From: Haematobia irritans
Taxonomy: Eukaryota; Arthropoda; Insecta; Diptera; Muscidae
Direction: 5' to 3'
NCBI RefSeq assembly: GCF_050003625.1
Contig: NC_134400.1
Coordinates: 225,472,085-225,536,084 of the forward strand
DNA: 64,000 bases
Under the pieces are notes generated by a model. It did no database searches. It was not told the DNA's origin and saw nothing but the letters and a program-made list of their open reading frames with translations. This document shows, piece by piece, positions 1-11,158 of the stretch. The first letter of the stretch is position 1. Each line of letters starts with the position of its first letter. Position numbers and translations under genes: made by a program.

Positions 1-23
1 TTGAATCGGCCATATTCAAAGAG

Positions 24-659
24 ATGTGTGAATCCCTTGGTATCAAGAAAACGAGGACTACGCCATTACATCCACAATCCGACGGCATGGTAGAAAGGTT
101 TAATCGCACCCTGGAGGAACATCTTCGAAAAGTGGTGGACAACGGCCAGAGGGACTGGGACGAGCATATACCAACGTTTTTGCTGTCGTATAGATCTGCC
201 ATTCATGATTCCACCTCTCGAACACCGGCCAATGTTCTATTCGGAACTGAGTTGAAGTTGCCTGGAGATCTGATATTCGGCGCTAAACCTAATGAGCTCG
301 CCATGGAAGAAAACAGAAACGACATCCCAAACACTTTCGGTGAAGTTCACGAATCAGTGCGCAACAAAATAAAAATGGTCAGCAACAGAATGAAGGCGAG
401 ATACGATCGTGCTGTAAATACTGAGGGCTTCCAAGAAGAAGAATTGGTTCTGCTATTTAACCCGCAACGAAAGAAAGGATTGTGTCCTAAACTGCAAACA
501 CAGTGGGAAGGCCCATACAAAGTCATCAAGAAGATTAATGATGTTGTATACCGGATTCAGAAGGACGACAGCCCTAGATCGAAGATGAAAGTTGTACATC
601 TGGAACGATTGGCTCCTTACGGAACAGGTTCTGTGCCTGTTCGGGACGAACAGGCTTAA
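24..659 (+). pseudogene. Ty3/gypsy pol 3' end (integrase C-terminal part), cut by the window edge
   Basis: The 211-codon reading frame is the end of a retrotransposon integrase. Near its start it carries the HPQSDGMVERFNRTL segment, which holds the last catalytic Glu region of a DDE integrase core. The following residues (YRSAIHDSTSRTPANVLFG) are typical of Ty3/gypsy integrases, and a basic C-terminal chromatin-binding-like tail precedes the stop. No env frame follows: the stop is only 11 bases before the LTR, with a purine-rich tract (gcgggaggcag) between, which fits a polypurine primer. The 5' part lies outside the window, so intactness of the whole element cannot be judged. This piece has no stop or frameshift. 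Typed as pseudogene only because it is partial here. Confidence 0.9.
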
Positions 660-670
660 GCGGGAGGCAG

Positions 671-1274
671 TGTTACGAATTTGATAATTATAGATATAAG
701 TTTATTTAAATTAGTTTCCGTTAATTTAAAATTTCAAATTGTAACGATAAAATTTCGCTATCACTTGTTGGAATCATCTATTCATTTTCTAGTATTTTCC
801 TGAATTTCTTTTATGTTCTTTTGTTTGCTTACCGAAATGTTAGTTCTTACTCTCTCATAGAATAGCAACCCCTTTGCTTTGTTATTCTGCATTCTCATTT
901 CATCTCATTGTCTATTGTCATTGTTGTTGTAGTAATGCGAGCATATATCTATGTGAGTGTGTATGTGTTTGGCAGCCACCAGACGAATAACTTAATGATC
1001 GTAGATCCTTCTAGCATTGTCTAAGAATGTTCTGGCGTTGCCAGAATATTGTAGTGCTACCAGAATGTTCTCGTATTGCCACACCGTCATATATAAAAGC
1101 GCTCGCATGCTGCTAACGAGTCAGTCTTAATTAAAGCGTCAAACGAATAACTTCAGTGTGAACGAATTGTAAAGTGTGAAGTCATAGTAAATAAATTGTA
1201 GATTGTCGTTATTTAAAAGAACTGAGTTTTAATTGTCGGGTAATTAAAAACGCCTAAATATAAAAAACGTAACA
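671..1274 (+). mobile_element. 3' LTR of the gypsy-like element
   Basis: The LTR begins TGTTACG directly after the polypurine tract and ends CGTAACA, a 7-bp terminal inverted repeat, giving 604 bp. A TATA box (TATATAAAAG, 1089-1098) is followed about 25 bases later by a TCAGTC-type initiator near 1121. An AATAAA lies near 1190. The right flank continues into a copy of MITE family E, so the retrotransposon probably inserted into, or next to, that copy. The left LTR and target duplication are outside the window. Confidence 0.88.
1089..1126 (+). promoter_or_regulatory. LTR core promoter (TATA box plus initiator)
   Basis: TATATAAAAG is followed at normal RNA polymerase II spacing by a TCAGTC-like initiator. 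This is the expected start of the U3/R boundary in this LTR. Inferred from sequence only. Confidence 0.55.
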
Positions 1275-1426
1275 ATATATATCAATCTAAAATATGGAGA
1301 AATTATTGATTGAATTTAAAATACATAAAGTTCTATACTTTAAAAAGTGAGTGGAATACAAAAACATAACAAAAAGCGCAGGGGCAAGTAATGTAATCAG
1401 CAAATTCATTGGTATTCCGACGCATA

Positions 1427-1880
1427 AGGTGGGTATTAAGTTCGAGTTTAGCCGCTAAAATCGTCATTTTTTTCACGATTACTTTTCTTTAATAATCCAT
1501 TTTAATACAAACTTTGTGAAAATTTGCTTTAGGATATTCCCCATCAAGTTATAATGAAATTTGAGACAAATATGTATAATTTTATTACGTTTTTTACTCA
1601 TTTACTTTTCACTTTAGTGAAAATTAGCGGCTAAAGCTGAGTACTATGTTCAGTTTTCAAGCTGAAAACCCGCTTATTTTCACGGTTACTTTTTTAATTT
1701 AATTAAATTATAAATACAAAATGGTTCACAATCAATTCCTTAGATCCTTTCCTTTCATTATTTCGCAAGACTTTTTATAAATATAATCGTCTTGATAAAG
1801 AATTTTGTACTTTTAATTTAGCGTTTTGGTGAAAAATAAGAACATAGTACTCACCATAAACTCGAACTTAATACCCACCT
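1427..1880. mobile_element. MITE family A copy with a nested B element
   Basis: The ends are AGGTGGGTATTAAGTTC and its complement GAACTTAATACCCACCT, flanked by a 3-bp ATA target duplication. Removing the B insertion leaves a normal A element of about 230 bp, close to the uninterrupted copy at 48642-48865 (224 bp). Confidence 0.85.
1635..1856. mobile_element. MITE family B copy nested in A
   Basis: Starts AGCTGAGTACTATGTTC and ends GAACATAGTACTCACC(A); 222 bp, the same length as the B copy at 41686-41907. TAA stands on both sides (1632-1634 and 1857-1859), matching the single TAA in uninterrupted A copies. Confidence 0.85.
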
Positions 1881-1974
1881 ATACTGTGTAACTCAATTGA
1901 AGAATCGTATTCGTCAACGCATTCGAATACAACGTACGCACGCATGACCGCATGGTATGTAATTCCACCTTTAC

Positions 1975-2113
1975 ACATCATGCGTCAATCCGTGCGTTGA
2001 TGGAAGGGTTGTTTTTTTCTGTTTGCGTCAGACTATTCGAGCTTTTGATTTCAAAGAGAAATTTCAACTCTTCAAGCATTGTACGCGTTGAACGAATGGT
2101 ATGTAATTCTACC
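1975..2113 (-). mobile_element. Short MITE related to family E (E2)
   Basis: Reverse complement of the element at 22319-22470. The right terminus reads GGTATGTAATTCTACCT, close to the E terminus, while the interior differs. It lies immediately beside the E copy. No coding capacity. Confidence 0.65.
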
Positions 2114-2116
2114 TTT

Positions 2117-2431
2117 AGGACATTCTGAACTTGGTAAATTTAAATTAAACTGGAATTGGCCATATTTACTATTGAATGGTATAGTAGGTTCAGTTTTATT
2201 ATACATTAATAAATGTATGACAATCTTGTTTTAACTGAAAATATATAAACAAGTCTTTAACATAATTTCCGAACTATTGCAAATACTCATTAACGTAGTT
2301 AAAGTTTATGGAATCTTCATAAATCAAATAAAATAGTTGTAAAGTAAAAAAATATTGGGTAAAGTATAAATTGCGTCGGTTTTTTAAGCACTCTTAATAT
2401 TTAATTCACTGAGCTTTCATTATTATTAAAT
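2117..2431. other. 3' flank of the zinc-finger gene
   Basis: AT-rich sequence with no reading frame or repeat that I recognise. It should hold the 3' UTR and polyadenylation site of the minus-strand gene that ends at 2432. Confidence 0.4.
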
Positions 2432-5400
2432 TTAAAAATCTGGATTTGGATAGTTAATATCGTCATCATTTTCTTGTTTCAAAGTTTCAGTACGTGTAGG
2501 GCTTGCCGATACCTCCTCGCATTCACGGACGGGAGCGGGAAGATCAGACGGCAATAGATTTGTCGCAATTGAAATATCTGCTCCAGGAGGCAAGCGTTCC
2601 TTTGGAATGGCTTTTGGGATGTTTTCTAGAGCTTCTCTTTGTCTTCTTTGCAATTCTTCCTCTTGTCTTTTCAATTCTTCTAGTTGTTTTCGAGCTTCCT
2701 CTGCAATAGCTTCTCGCTCTTCTTCCGCCATGCGTTTCGCTTGATACTTATTACGTTCTTGTATGGCTAATTCTTCTTTGGCCTGATACACTGTAGCTGG
2801 AACGAATGTTGCACGCTCTTGATGTACCTTCATGTGGCGTTTCAAAGCTACCACCTATAAAACGAATCCCAAATATTAATCATTTAATTTAATTAAAATA
2901 GCACACAGTAAAAAGAAATAAGTCGAATTACGTTCCGGTAGCTTCAGGTATTAATTTGTCTGATATGATGATATCTGAATCATCATATTAGACAAATGTA
3001 TTTTCATAAATTTATATCGGTTATATTCATAAGAAAGAATAAACAATCAGATCTATTGTTCGGTTGATGCAAATCGCCAAGCGAAGACCCGGAGCCCCAG
3101 GCACGTATAGACATATTTTTTGGCATAAATCACGATTTTTTTGATCTACTTGATTTTTAATCGAAAGTGCTACAATTATGCCCCGTTTTTTCTTTGTATC
3201 GAAAGATAGCTTTCTTTCGAAATTTGTTTTGGTTCCTCTATGTCGATAAGCAAGTCACTTCATATTTTGTTATCGAGTTAGAAACCAATGTATACAATAT
3301 ATGTCAAGAAAAAAGTAAAAACTTTGTTAACATTAGATTTACCATACCAATCATTTTTACTGGTTTTACCTCATAAATATTTACAATGTTTACGATTTTT
3401 CTGAAACTTTTATAACAACAATTAAATACACACAATTTGATATGAGGTATTATCAACATTCACATTACACTTCCAAAATCCACTTTAAATAGGTTTTAAC
3501 TTTCATTTGCCTTAAACATAAGGGATTTAAAATTCAATTTTAATAGATTTCGAGCCTAATGCGTATTTGATATCTTTTTCATATGAGAAAAAAAATATTT
3601 TTTATTTTTAGTACTTTTACCGAAACCATAATTTGAAAAAATTGAAATTGAAAGAGTTAAAAGATAAACTTTCGAAAGTTTTATTCAAGAAAAGAACTCT
3701 TCCTCTGCACAAATCAACGGCTTTTATTGGAACATTGTATAACCGTGGTACATACGAACTAAAAGGTCCTGAGTTCTTTTTTCTAAAATTATGAGTAAGA
3801 ATGACTTCACGGAATTTTTATGTTTTATTCGCTTTGATTCAACGCTTACAAACACTGTCACTACTTGTTTGGATACATTTATCGATAATAATCAAAATCA
3901 ACTGTTTTCAACGAAGGTTAGATATTAATTTACCCAGTATGTTGAATAAATAAATAGAATAAAATTCTGCCTGGCTTCTGATGTTCAAATGAAGTACGTT
4001 ATAAATGGCTTTCCTGATCAAATGGCAAGAAAGTATAGTGTAAAATCCGGATCCAGGTGACCATTTTACGATTTTTGTTTGCAATATTGTAGATTTAGCT
4101 GGAATAAATTCCTGGATTTTATATAGATGTATACCAGTATATATTTCTAGGAAAAAGTCATTGTTTCGGTTAGCTAAAGAGCACATATTTGAATATCTTT
4201 TATAAAGCCAAGGGAGGCCAAGTGAAATTCTTCCCAGTACGTAAATGGTACCTAATAGGGCATTGCAATAACAACAAGACAACTATAATTTTTCTGTAAA
4301 AAATTAGTGAAAAAGTTTGTATTTATAAAGCTACATGCATGATCATCTTGAATAAAACTATAATACAATTGATGAATTATTATATTTTATAGCGGTACGA
4401 ACTTATGTTTTGTTTTTGGCATAATTCATTTCAAGCTCACTTAGGCTATTCAGTCTATTGTGCGGCGTTCCCCCGCTCATTGGAAAACAGTTCTCTCAAA
4501 CGATAAAGCATTATAGTATAAATTAATAGAATTTGCTATATACAGTCTGTTGGTAAATCTAGCGTTAAAATTTGAATTAATTTTCAGTAGAAAAATTTGA
4601 AAATAATTTTTGCTAATTAATGTATAGTCAATACAAACGAAACGAACTTTTAAAAATACAAAAACCCAAATTGATTCGAGTGACTGTTTTCTATCGACTG
4701 GTGTTCGACATTCACTGTTGTGTTTGTCGAACGGATTCTAGAAATTAATTTATAGAAATTCACTGTAGTAAGGAAACTTGGTTTATACTTTTTGCAGAAA
4801 AATATTTCTTCAGTAACGAAATTTTTTTTATACATCAAGCATTCCCTCTCCTACGTCTAACTTCCGATGTGATTTTCAAAAAATAATAGTTACCTGTATA
4901 AATCGCATATCGCAATGTGAGCATGCATGTGGCTTTTCTCCAGTGTGAGTCATTTCATGATGTTTCAATGTTTGCGCTTTAGCAAAACGCTTATGACAAA
5001 ATCTACAGGCAAAATCTTTTACACCTTGATGTACGATTTTATGATGTCTTCTCAGATTACCAGATCCGTTAAAGCCTTGTCCACAATCTGGACAAGTGTA
5101 TTTACCTTCTTTCATCATAAAGTTTATTTGTGGTGACCACGACGGCAATGCCACTTGGGGTATTGGATTGACAGCAGTACCGGCTAAATCGGCAATATCT
5201 ACGCGTTCCACGCGTCTAGGATCTTTCGGAATTGCATTCACTGAGTCTGCGCATACTTTAAGTATCTCATCAGCCACTTTTTGGTGGGAATCGTGGGTGT
5301 TTTCCGGATTTGGTAATTCGGGAATAACTTCCGCTGGCTCCACACTCCCCTCTCCCAGTTCAACTTGACGTTTGCGGTATACTTCAATTGCTCGGAGGAC

Positions 5401-7007
5401 ACGCTTTTCGTGAGTTTTTAAATGTTTAGTTAAACCTTTAGGATAAAGGAATCGCTTTCCACAAACCTTACATTCGCACCTTTTTTCACCTGTTATGTAT
5501 TTAAATATGTTGGAAATATTGGAAATTACAAGAAACACGACAACCAAAGCACAGATAACATACCTGTATGAGTCATTTCGTGCATTTTACAAGCATTGGA
5601 CTTGCCAAATGTTTTACCACAATATTGACAGGCATAGTCCTTTATCTTTTCATGGACAACACGAACGTGCATTCGCAAATTCTGTTTGTTATGTGATGCA
5701 TGTGGACATAGATGACATTTAAATTTTTTCTCAGTGTTATGCGTAGCTATATGCGTATTCCACTCTTGTCTGGTCGTCTTGCCAACTCCGCAATATGGAC
5801 AAACGTAATTCTTAATACCAGCATGACGCATTAAATGGTCTTTAAGAGCACTATTTATCACAAAACGTTTGCCACAAATGTTACATGGGAATGGCAGCTC
5901 TTGACCAGTATGCTTAAACATATGTTTCTTCAAAGCCATTGGGCATTTGAATACTTTTTCACATTCATTGCAAGGATATGCCTTTGGTACATCCTCTTTA
6001 GCAATTTTGTGTACCCGCTTTAAATGCCAATTTAATATGCGTCGCCGTGTAAAAGTCATGTCACAACCTTCTTGAGTACAAGGTATCTTATCCACAATTT
6101 CGTCGTGAGAATGCTCGACATGCAACCGTAATCCGTAGGCTGTGGTAAAACCCCGTTTACAATTCTCAACTTCACATTGAAAGGGTAATTTGTCATTGTG
6201 GAACTTCATGTGTTCCTCATAATTTTTAGTTTTTTTAAACTTTTGATGGCAGATATGACAGTCTATTATCCTATGAAGATGTCTCTCAGCTGCAGGAATA
6301 CGCTTCCGTTTTGGTTTGACTTTTGGGTCCTTCACATCACCATTACCATTGTCCTCCTTGGACTCCTTTTTGATATTTCGAAGCCTTGAAATAAGTGGCT
6401 TATCGTCATCGCTATCACTTTCCTCGGTATCGTCATTGTTTCCGTCGGCCATTTGGAAATCAACATCGCTTTCCTTACTATCATCGCTATATTCTTCCTC
6501 ACTATTTAACTCGTTAGTTTCTTCTTGTTCTACCTTGGTTTCGATCTCTTCCGGCTCCTCCTTGTCAACGCTTTCGAGCATTTTAAACACATCCTCTTCG
6601 TTTTCGATCATTTCCATTTTATGGTTTGTAAGTAAGGGGTCGAAATCTAAATTGTCGTCATCGTCATCAGGCAAACCCACTTGAACACCCTCAATGGGTT
6701 CTGTTGAAGGAGCTTCAATGATATCGAATGAGTTGGTGGGCGGAGGCGGACAATTAACAGTGTGGCTGGCTAGAAGATCTTGAAATCTTTGAACAGAATC
6801 GGCGCAAAGTTTTTGAAAGTCAGCCATATCATTGAGACGTGCATAACACACACCACAAATATTTTTGGGGAACCCATCTTGCTGTTCCACGGACAAAGAC
6901 GTACACATACAAAGTTTCTTGGCTAAACCTGGTATTAGAAACAAATCATACGCCGTACCACTTTCTAAATATTTTAAACAAATTCGACAAATGGAGTGTA
7001 TATCCAT
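2432..7007 (-). CDS. ZAD-domain C2H2 zinc-finger protein, 3 coding exons
   Basis: Probable sequence-specific DNA-binding nuclear protein. Exons on the minus strand are 7007-5564, 5489-4894 and 2854-2432, joined by GT-AG introns of 74 bp and 2039 bp. Phases fit and give 820 residues. The N-terminus is a ZAD (zinc-finger-associated domain, about residues 6-80) with the CRIC and CGVC cysteine pairs, a dimerisation module expanded in insects. An acidic Glu/Asp/Ser-rich linker follows. Twelve C2H2 fingers come next: eight in exon 1 and four in exons 2-3, with a 100-residue spacer after finger 9. The last finger is built across the second splice (CSHCDMRFIQ joined to VVALKRHMKVH), which confirms that junction. 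The tail is a Glu/Gln/Arg-rich coiled-coil segment. ZAD genes diverge quickly, so I do not assign a Drosophila orthologue. Confidence 0.92.
2955..2996. repeat. Short near-perfect hairpin in the intron
   Basis: TTTGTCTGATATGATGAT pairs with ATCATCATATTAGACAAA with one mismatch around a 6-nt loop. It could be the remains of a tiny inverted-repeat element. The arm is short for a microRNA precursor. Confidence 0.55.
3461..3563. mobile_element. Mini-MITE (family K), about 105 bp
   Basis: Contains CACATTACACTTCCAAAATC at the left and GATTTCGAGCCTAATG at the right. It matches the copies at 7725-7830 and 27967-28072, all with the same central CATTTGCCTTA motif. Confidence 0.65.
4434..4466 (-). repeat. 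Fragment of the tRNA-derived SINE
   Basis: The segment CTCACTTAG(G)CTATTCAG followed by TC.ATTGTG matches an internal part of the SINE at 9857-10207. The flanks do not match, so it is a relic. Confidence 0.5.
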
Positions 7008-7195
7008 TGCAACAATACGATTTTGTTCTTCGTTGATGCTATAATTCTATAACAAAATTTTTAGTATTGTATCCGGACTATGATGAAAAAACGACGATGT
7101 GTACCCTAACCCAATATAGTTGCCACTTTTTACAAAGTTGGTGCTGCTGAAAATTATTTGCGCAGACCAAAACACAACTATATAGCCGCCTGCAT
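7008..7195 (-). promoter_or_regulatory. 5' flank of the zinc-finger gene
   Basis: The 188 bases between the start codon and the MITE at 7196-7680 should hold the 5' UTR and core promoter. No clear TATA box is seen. Confidence 0.35.
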
Positions 7196-7680
7196 ACAAA
7201 TAAACACAAGCATTGTAGAAATGTTTATATTCAACACGCTTTCAAACGTTATAAACTGATCAATAAATCAAACTGAAATTACCCTTAAAAGTAGAATTGA
7301 ACACATTATCAAATACTTCTCAATATATTACCAACAACCGCCCAAATTACATTTCATTTTAATGTTTCCCAATAAACAAAAATGTTTGAAAATACATCAA
7401 GAAATAAATCAAGGAAAGGTATAGACGTGTATTGATAATTCACAATGATTGTGTTTATTTGCAGTGCGCAGTCAAATGACTCAATTTCTTTTTGGAAAAC
7501 GGGAATTACCGTACAAATCAGTCAATTTGTTTTATTCTACTATTGAGGGTAGTGTCTTTTATTTGTTGAGAACGCCATTTTCTAAACAATTTGACAAATT
7601 TAATTCTAAGCTAATTCTTTGAAAAAATGTTTGAAAGCGTATTGAGTATAAGCATTTCTCCAATGCTTGTGTTTATTGGG
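7196..7680. mobile_element. MITE family M (CCCAATAAACAC ends) upstream of the zinc-finger gene
   Basis: The right end CAATGCTTGTGTTTATTGGG pairs with a left end AATAAACACAAGCATTG in which the first CCC has decayed. The inverted arms extend about 60 bp. AT lies on both sides (7194-7195 and 7681-7682), the same 2-bp duplication seen for family G. It lies about 190 bp upstream of the zinc-finger start codon. Confidence 0.75.
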
Positions 7681-7724
7681 ATGTTTGGATAATGGACTGG
7701 CAACACTGTATCTTAAACCTCATA

Positions 7725-7830
7725 CACATTATACTATCAAAATCCACTTTAACTAGATTTCAACTGTCATTTGCCTTATAAAAAATGGATTTAAAATCCA
7801 CTTTTAGTAGATTTCGAGCCTAATGTGAAT
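7725..7830. mobile_element. Mini-MITE (family K)
   Basis: Same organisation as 3461-3563: an ACACATTATACTATCAAAATC-like left arm, central CATTTGCCTTATAAAAA, and right arm ending CCTAATGTGAAT. Confidence 0.65.
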
Positions 7831-8333
7831 GGGCTATTACCGTCAAATAACTAGCATCTTTTTTCAGTGTGTGTGTAGTAAGCGTTTGGAATGGAACCAG
7901 CAAATAGTTTAGATAAATATAATGATGATGATTTTTTCAGTACACTTTTGAAATGGGGTTTATATTTCGGTAATATATTTGCACATTTATAATAATAATG
8001 CTGTTATGTTTCATTTTCATTTATTATCGTACAAAGTGATACAAAAGTCAATAAATAGACCTAAAATCCTGCATCACACAAAATTGTAATAAAATATAAA
8101 CTTCAACAATGGTATATATAAAAAAACTAGATAAAATCTTTAATACAATGGTGTAGTAAATAGAAATAATAATAAAAAATATTTATAAATAGTAAAAATA
8201 CTAAATGTTGAATATATATTAAGATATAGTAGATATCTCATACTAAGCGTTGAAAAAATGGCTCCCCAGCCAAAGGACTAGCAAATGTGTATTTAGAGTT
8301 ATGGAACACCCGTTGATAATGCGTTAACAATGA
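7831..8333. other. AT-rich stretch, probable LINE 3' UTR at its right side
   Basis: No reading frame. The part next to 8334 lies downstream of the stop of the minus-strand LINE fragment and may be its 3' UTR. No obvious poly(A) end is visible. Confidence 0.35.
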
Positions 8334-9311
8334 TTATATTCGTGGTAAAGAAAACTCCAAAAACCTAGCTCTAAAAGTATTAATAGGAAAATTGAAACTA
8401 CGAAGGTTTAAAGGTAGTCTATTCCATATACGAGCAACGCGGACAATGAAGGAACGTTCAAATATAGAATGCGATATACGAGGCAACATAATCAGTGGAT
8501 TGCGAGTCGATCTGGAGAAAAACGCCTTATCAAGAAAAAGCAACCTAGATCCACAATGGATGGCCCTATAAATGAAGATCAGGTTCCGCAATTGAACATA
8601 CAGTGCAAAAGGCATCCCAAGGAATTCAATAGCTTGTTCCGAAACGTGGTCAAATGACCCAAACTGAACACAAAACGTACTACCATATTGAATATCCTTT
8701 CCAGCCTATATATTCTCCCCAGTCGTACCGGAAATCACTTCAATACAGTAGCAAATATTCGACATAAGTAAACCAAACGCAAGTTTTCTCCTGACAAACA
8801 AGGGTAAGTACATGTTAGTACTGTAGAGCCTACGTAGGGAAATTAATACCTTCGAAAACAAGTAATCAATATGGGCCCCAAAATTAAGTTTTCCGTCTAG
8901 AAAAGCACCCAAACATTTCATCACATCAACACCTGTAACTGGCGTACCTTTATAAGTAACATCAATTCTCCACGGCTGTTCAAGTACTGGTCCAAAAAGC
9001 AAGTATTTGAATTTCGAGATATTGACATCTAAATTATTTGACTCCAACCAAGTACCAACCATATTCAAGACACAGTCAACACTTGTTTGAAGCTGAGAAA
9101 TACAACTATTATGGAAAAAGAGATGGATATCAGCATACAGAAAAGGAATACAGTACTTTGGAATGCAGCTACAAAGGTCATTAAGATATAGAATAAAAAG
9201 CAATGGACCTAGGACCGAGCCCTGAGGCTCGTTGCGGAATAAACGCAAAAATTTAATGAACAAAAATTTAATATTCGGAAAAATGTAGCAAAAAAAGATG
9301 TACACCATCAA
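8334..9311 (-). pseudogene. Broken LINE (Jockey/CR1-like) reverse transcriptase 3' part
   Basis: Minus-strand frames 9311-8706 and 8615-8334 form the end of a non-LTR reverse transcriptase. The first holds the PQGSVLGPLLF motif, then YADI where the active site should read YADD, so the second catalytic Asp is lost. It continues into the thumb region (MKCLGAFLDGKLNFGAHI). The second frame resumes at FDHVSEQAIEFLG and ends in an IWNRLP-type C-terminus typical of elements without RNase H. A frameshift and a stop separate the frames. The 5' part is missing. It is the same lineage as 10330-11040 and 54815-57087. Confidence 0.85.
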
Positions 9312-9648
9312 TCAATGTGAAATATATTGTGAAACGATATGGATAATATGAGGTAAATATATACAGTGACTCACAAAAGTATTCGTTCTATTGCTTTCTT
9401 GGAATCGAATGTATTTTTTTTTGTAAACCGTTTAACATTTTTATTTATTTATTTATTTATTTATTCCTTTATTGTAATATTAATTTTTAATTTTTAATTT
9501 AATTTTTAATTTAATTTTAATTTTGTAATTTTTATTATTATTGGAATCGAATGTTTTTTTTTTTTGTAAACCGTTTAACATTTTTATTAAATATTTTTGT
9601 TATTATTATTATCGCATCTATCAAAACTATGTTTTCAACTCCCCGTAC

Positions 9649-9770
9649 TGACATACAACCACCAATCTTCACACTTGCTTTTACATTTTTTATTTTCAAG
9701 GCGGAAGCCTGGGGAACCATTGAAAATAAAAAATGTAAAAGCAAGTGTGAAGATTGGTGGTTGTATGTCA
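9649..9770. repeat. Perfect 51-bp inverted repeat around a 20-base loop
   Basis: Left arm 9649-9699 and right arm 9720-9770 are exact reverse complements (begin TGACATACAACCACCAATC). A third, diverged copy of the arm follows at about 9829-9856 and, after the SINE, at 10208-10250. This suggests a longer repeat into which the SINE inserted. Confidence 0.9.
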
Positions 9771-9856
9771 TAAAAACACAGTTTTTATTTTTTATATATC
9801 AATCAAAACTAAGTTTCCAACTATACGTAGACATACATCCACCAATCTTCACTCTT

Positions 9857-10207
9857 AGGTTAGGTTAGGTTATGTGGCAGCCCGATGTATCAGGCTCACT
9901 TAGACTATTCAGTCCATTGTGGTACCACATTGGTGAACTTCTCTCTTATCACTGAGTGCTGCCCGATTCCATGTTAAGCTCAATGACAAGGGACCTCCTT
10001 TTTATAGCCGAGTCCGAACGCCGTTCTACATTCCAGTGAAACCACTTAGAGAAGCTTTGAAACCCTCAGAAATGTCACCAGCATTACTGAGGTGGGATAA
10101 TCCACCGCTGAAAAACTTTTTGGTGTTCGGTCGTAGCAGGAATCGAACCCACGACCTTGTGTATGCAAGGCGGACATGCTAACCATTGCACCACGGTGGC
10201 TCCCTTC
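9857..10207 (-). mobile_element. tRNA-derived SINE, full length, with 12-bp target duplication
   Basis: On the minus strand the element starts with a tRNA-like head. An A-box region lies in GTGGTGCAATGGTTAGCATG, and the B box is GGTTCGATTCC (complement at 10139-10149). A non-tRNA body of about 270 bp follows, and the 3' end is a run of CCTAA units. The duplicated target ATCTTCACTCTT stands at 9845-9856 and 10208-10219. SINEs of this design rely on RNA polymerase III and a LINE partner; the LINE fragments here show no obvious shared 3' tail. Confidence 0.9.
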
Positions 10208-10329
10208 ATCTTCACTCTTGCTTTTACATATTTTATTTTCAAGGCGGAAACGGAAGGGTATTTTTTGGAATCGTGGATCAAACAAAACCAACTTTCATCT
10301 AAGACAACCACAACTTATATATTAATGGT

Positions 10330-11040
10330 GTAGTTGACAGAACTATAAGTCCGAATAGCATTCCCTACCTATATGCGGACGATATCCACTTTTTCTTCTC
10401 TGGTAGCTATGTCAGTACTTTGACTGCGACCATTAACCCGACGTTAGGAAGCATTGACTCTTGGCTAGCAGACTTCGGATTATTGATTAATGCTTCGAAA
10501 AGTAAAGTTATGTTTTTTGGATCTCAGAGATATGATTTGTATGACCTTAACATTTTTCTTACGGGGATGAGCGATGATGTTGTTGATGAGATGCGATGTC
10601 TTGGGGTAATCCTGGAAAACAAGCTGGACTTTTCTTCGCATATAAACTACATAACTTCTAGGATCATAGTTACTCTGCGTGGATCTAATATGCGACGTTA
10701 TGATCACGTATCTCAGCACGCCATATCATTTTTAGGATTTGCGTTCAGAGATCTTCCTGATGGTTGCATGTTAGTATCATTCTACAAGATTATGAAAACT
10801 GAGGTGCCGCCATTATTGCGTGAAAATTTTGTCTTGCCGAACAACCAGAAATACCCAACTGTTAGTTCCGTTAATGTCCTCTCAATTCTATGAACGACCT
10901 TTTCGGCTGACTCGAATATGGAATACATTTCCACAAGAACTACGGTCATTTTCACATTCGTACGGACAATTTCATTGTATGGTTACTGACCATTTTTCTC
11001 ATAATTATAACTATTAGTCATTATTTTTATTTGGAAATAA
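10330..11040 (+). pseudogene. Broken LINE fragment inside the Tc1-like element
   Basis: The translation begins just before the active-site segment (LPYLYADDIHFFF-like, 10364-10396) and continues as MRCLGVILENKLDFSSHINY. It jumps with a deletion to YDHVSQHAISFLGFAF and finishes in IWNTFPQELRSF in another frame. It is the same lineage as the minus-strand copy at 8334-9311. About 60 codons are missing between LR and RYDHVS. Confidence 0.8.
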
Positions 11041-11059
11041 AAAGTGTTACAGGAAGTAT

Positions 11060-11158
11060 TGGGCAAAATCTCTCAAGATACGTCGAAAATTGGTAGAGTC
11101 GAAGCCAAGACGAATGGAAGCCATTTGCGCTAACAAAGAGCACCATACCAAATACTAA
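11060..11158 (+). pseudogene. Tc1-like transposase C-terminus
   Basis: From the TGG at 11060 the frame reads WAKSLKIRRKLVESKPRRM and then EAICANKEHHTKY-stop. The PRRxEAxxxxKxxHTKY ending is the usual C-terminus of Tc1-family transposases. It lies in the correct orientation about 230 bp from the right end of the 9364-11411 element. The catalytic domain is gone. Confidence 0.8.

Larger units (their letters stand above)
1284..1970 (-). mobile_element. MITE family E copy (inverted), interrupted by A which is interrupted by B
   Basis: This is the reverse complement of the full E copy at 23686-24128. The right end is the E terminus TGTAATTCCACCT (ends 1970). The left end is lost at or near the LTR. 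An A element (1427-1880) interrupts it at a site read as intact in the other E copy; the flanking ATA is present on both sides of A (1424-1426 and 1881-1883). Inside A, a B element is flanked by TAA. The order of insertion was therefore E, then A, then B. Confidence 0.8.
2855..4893 (-). other. Large second intron of the zinc-finger gene
   Basis: 2039 bp against 74 bp for the first intron. It contains a 42-nt hairpin (2955-2996), a short MITE (about 3461-3563) and a fragment of the tRNA-SINE (about 4434-4466). A 124-codon minus-strand frame at 3908-4282 resembles nothing I know and is probably chance. The rest is AT-rich with no signal seen. Confidence 0.7.

Noticed and set aside
2955..2996. 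microRNA precursor
   Set aside because: The 18-bp stem is too short and no extended pairing flanks it; more likely an inverted-repeat relic.
3908..4282. 124-codon minus-strand frame inside the zinc-finger intron
   Set aside because: Composition is AT-driven, with no family motif and no sign of an exon; it lies within an intron of a well-supported gene.
6316..6684. 122-codon plus-strand Ser/Leu-rich frame
   Set aside because: It is the antisense of the acidic linker of the zinc-finger gene.
10139..10204. Possible tRNA gene on the minus strand
   Set aside because: The A and B boxes belong to the head of a SINE with a long body, CCTAA tail and target duplication.
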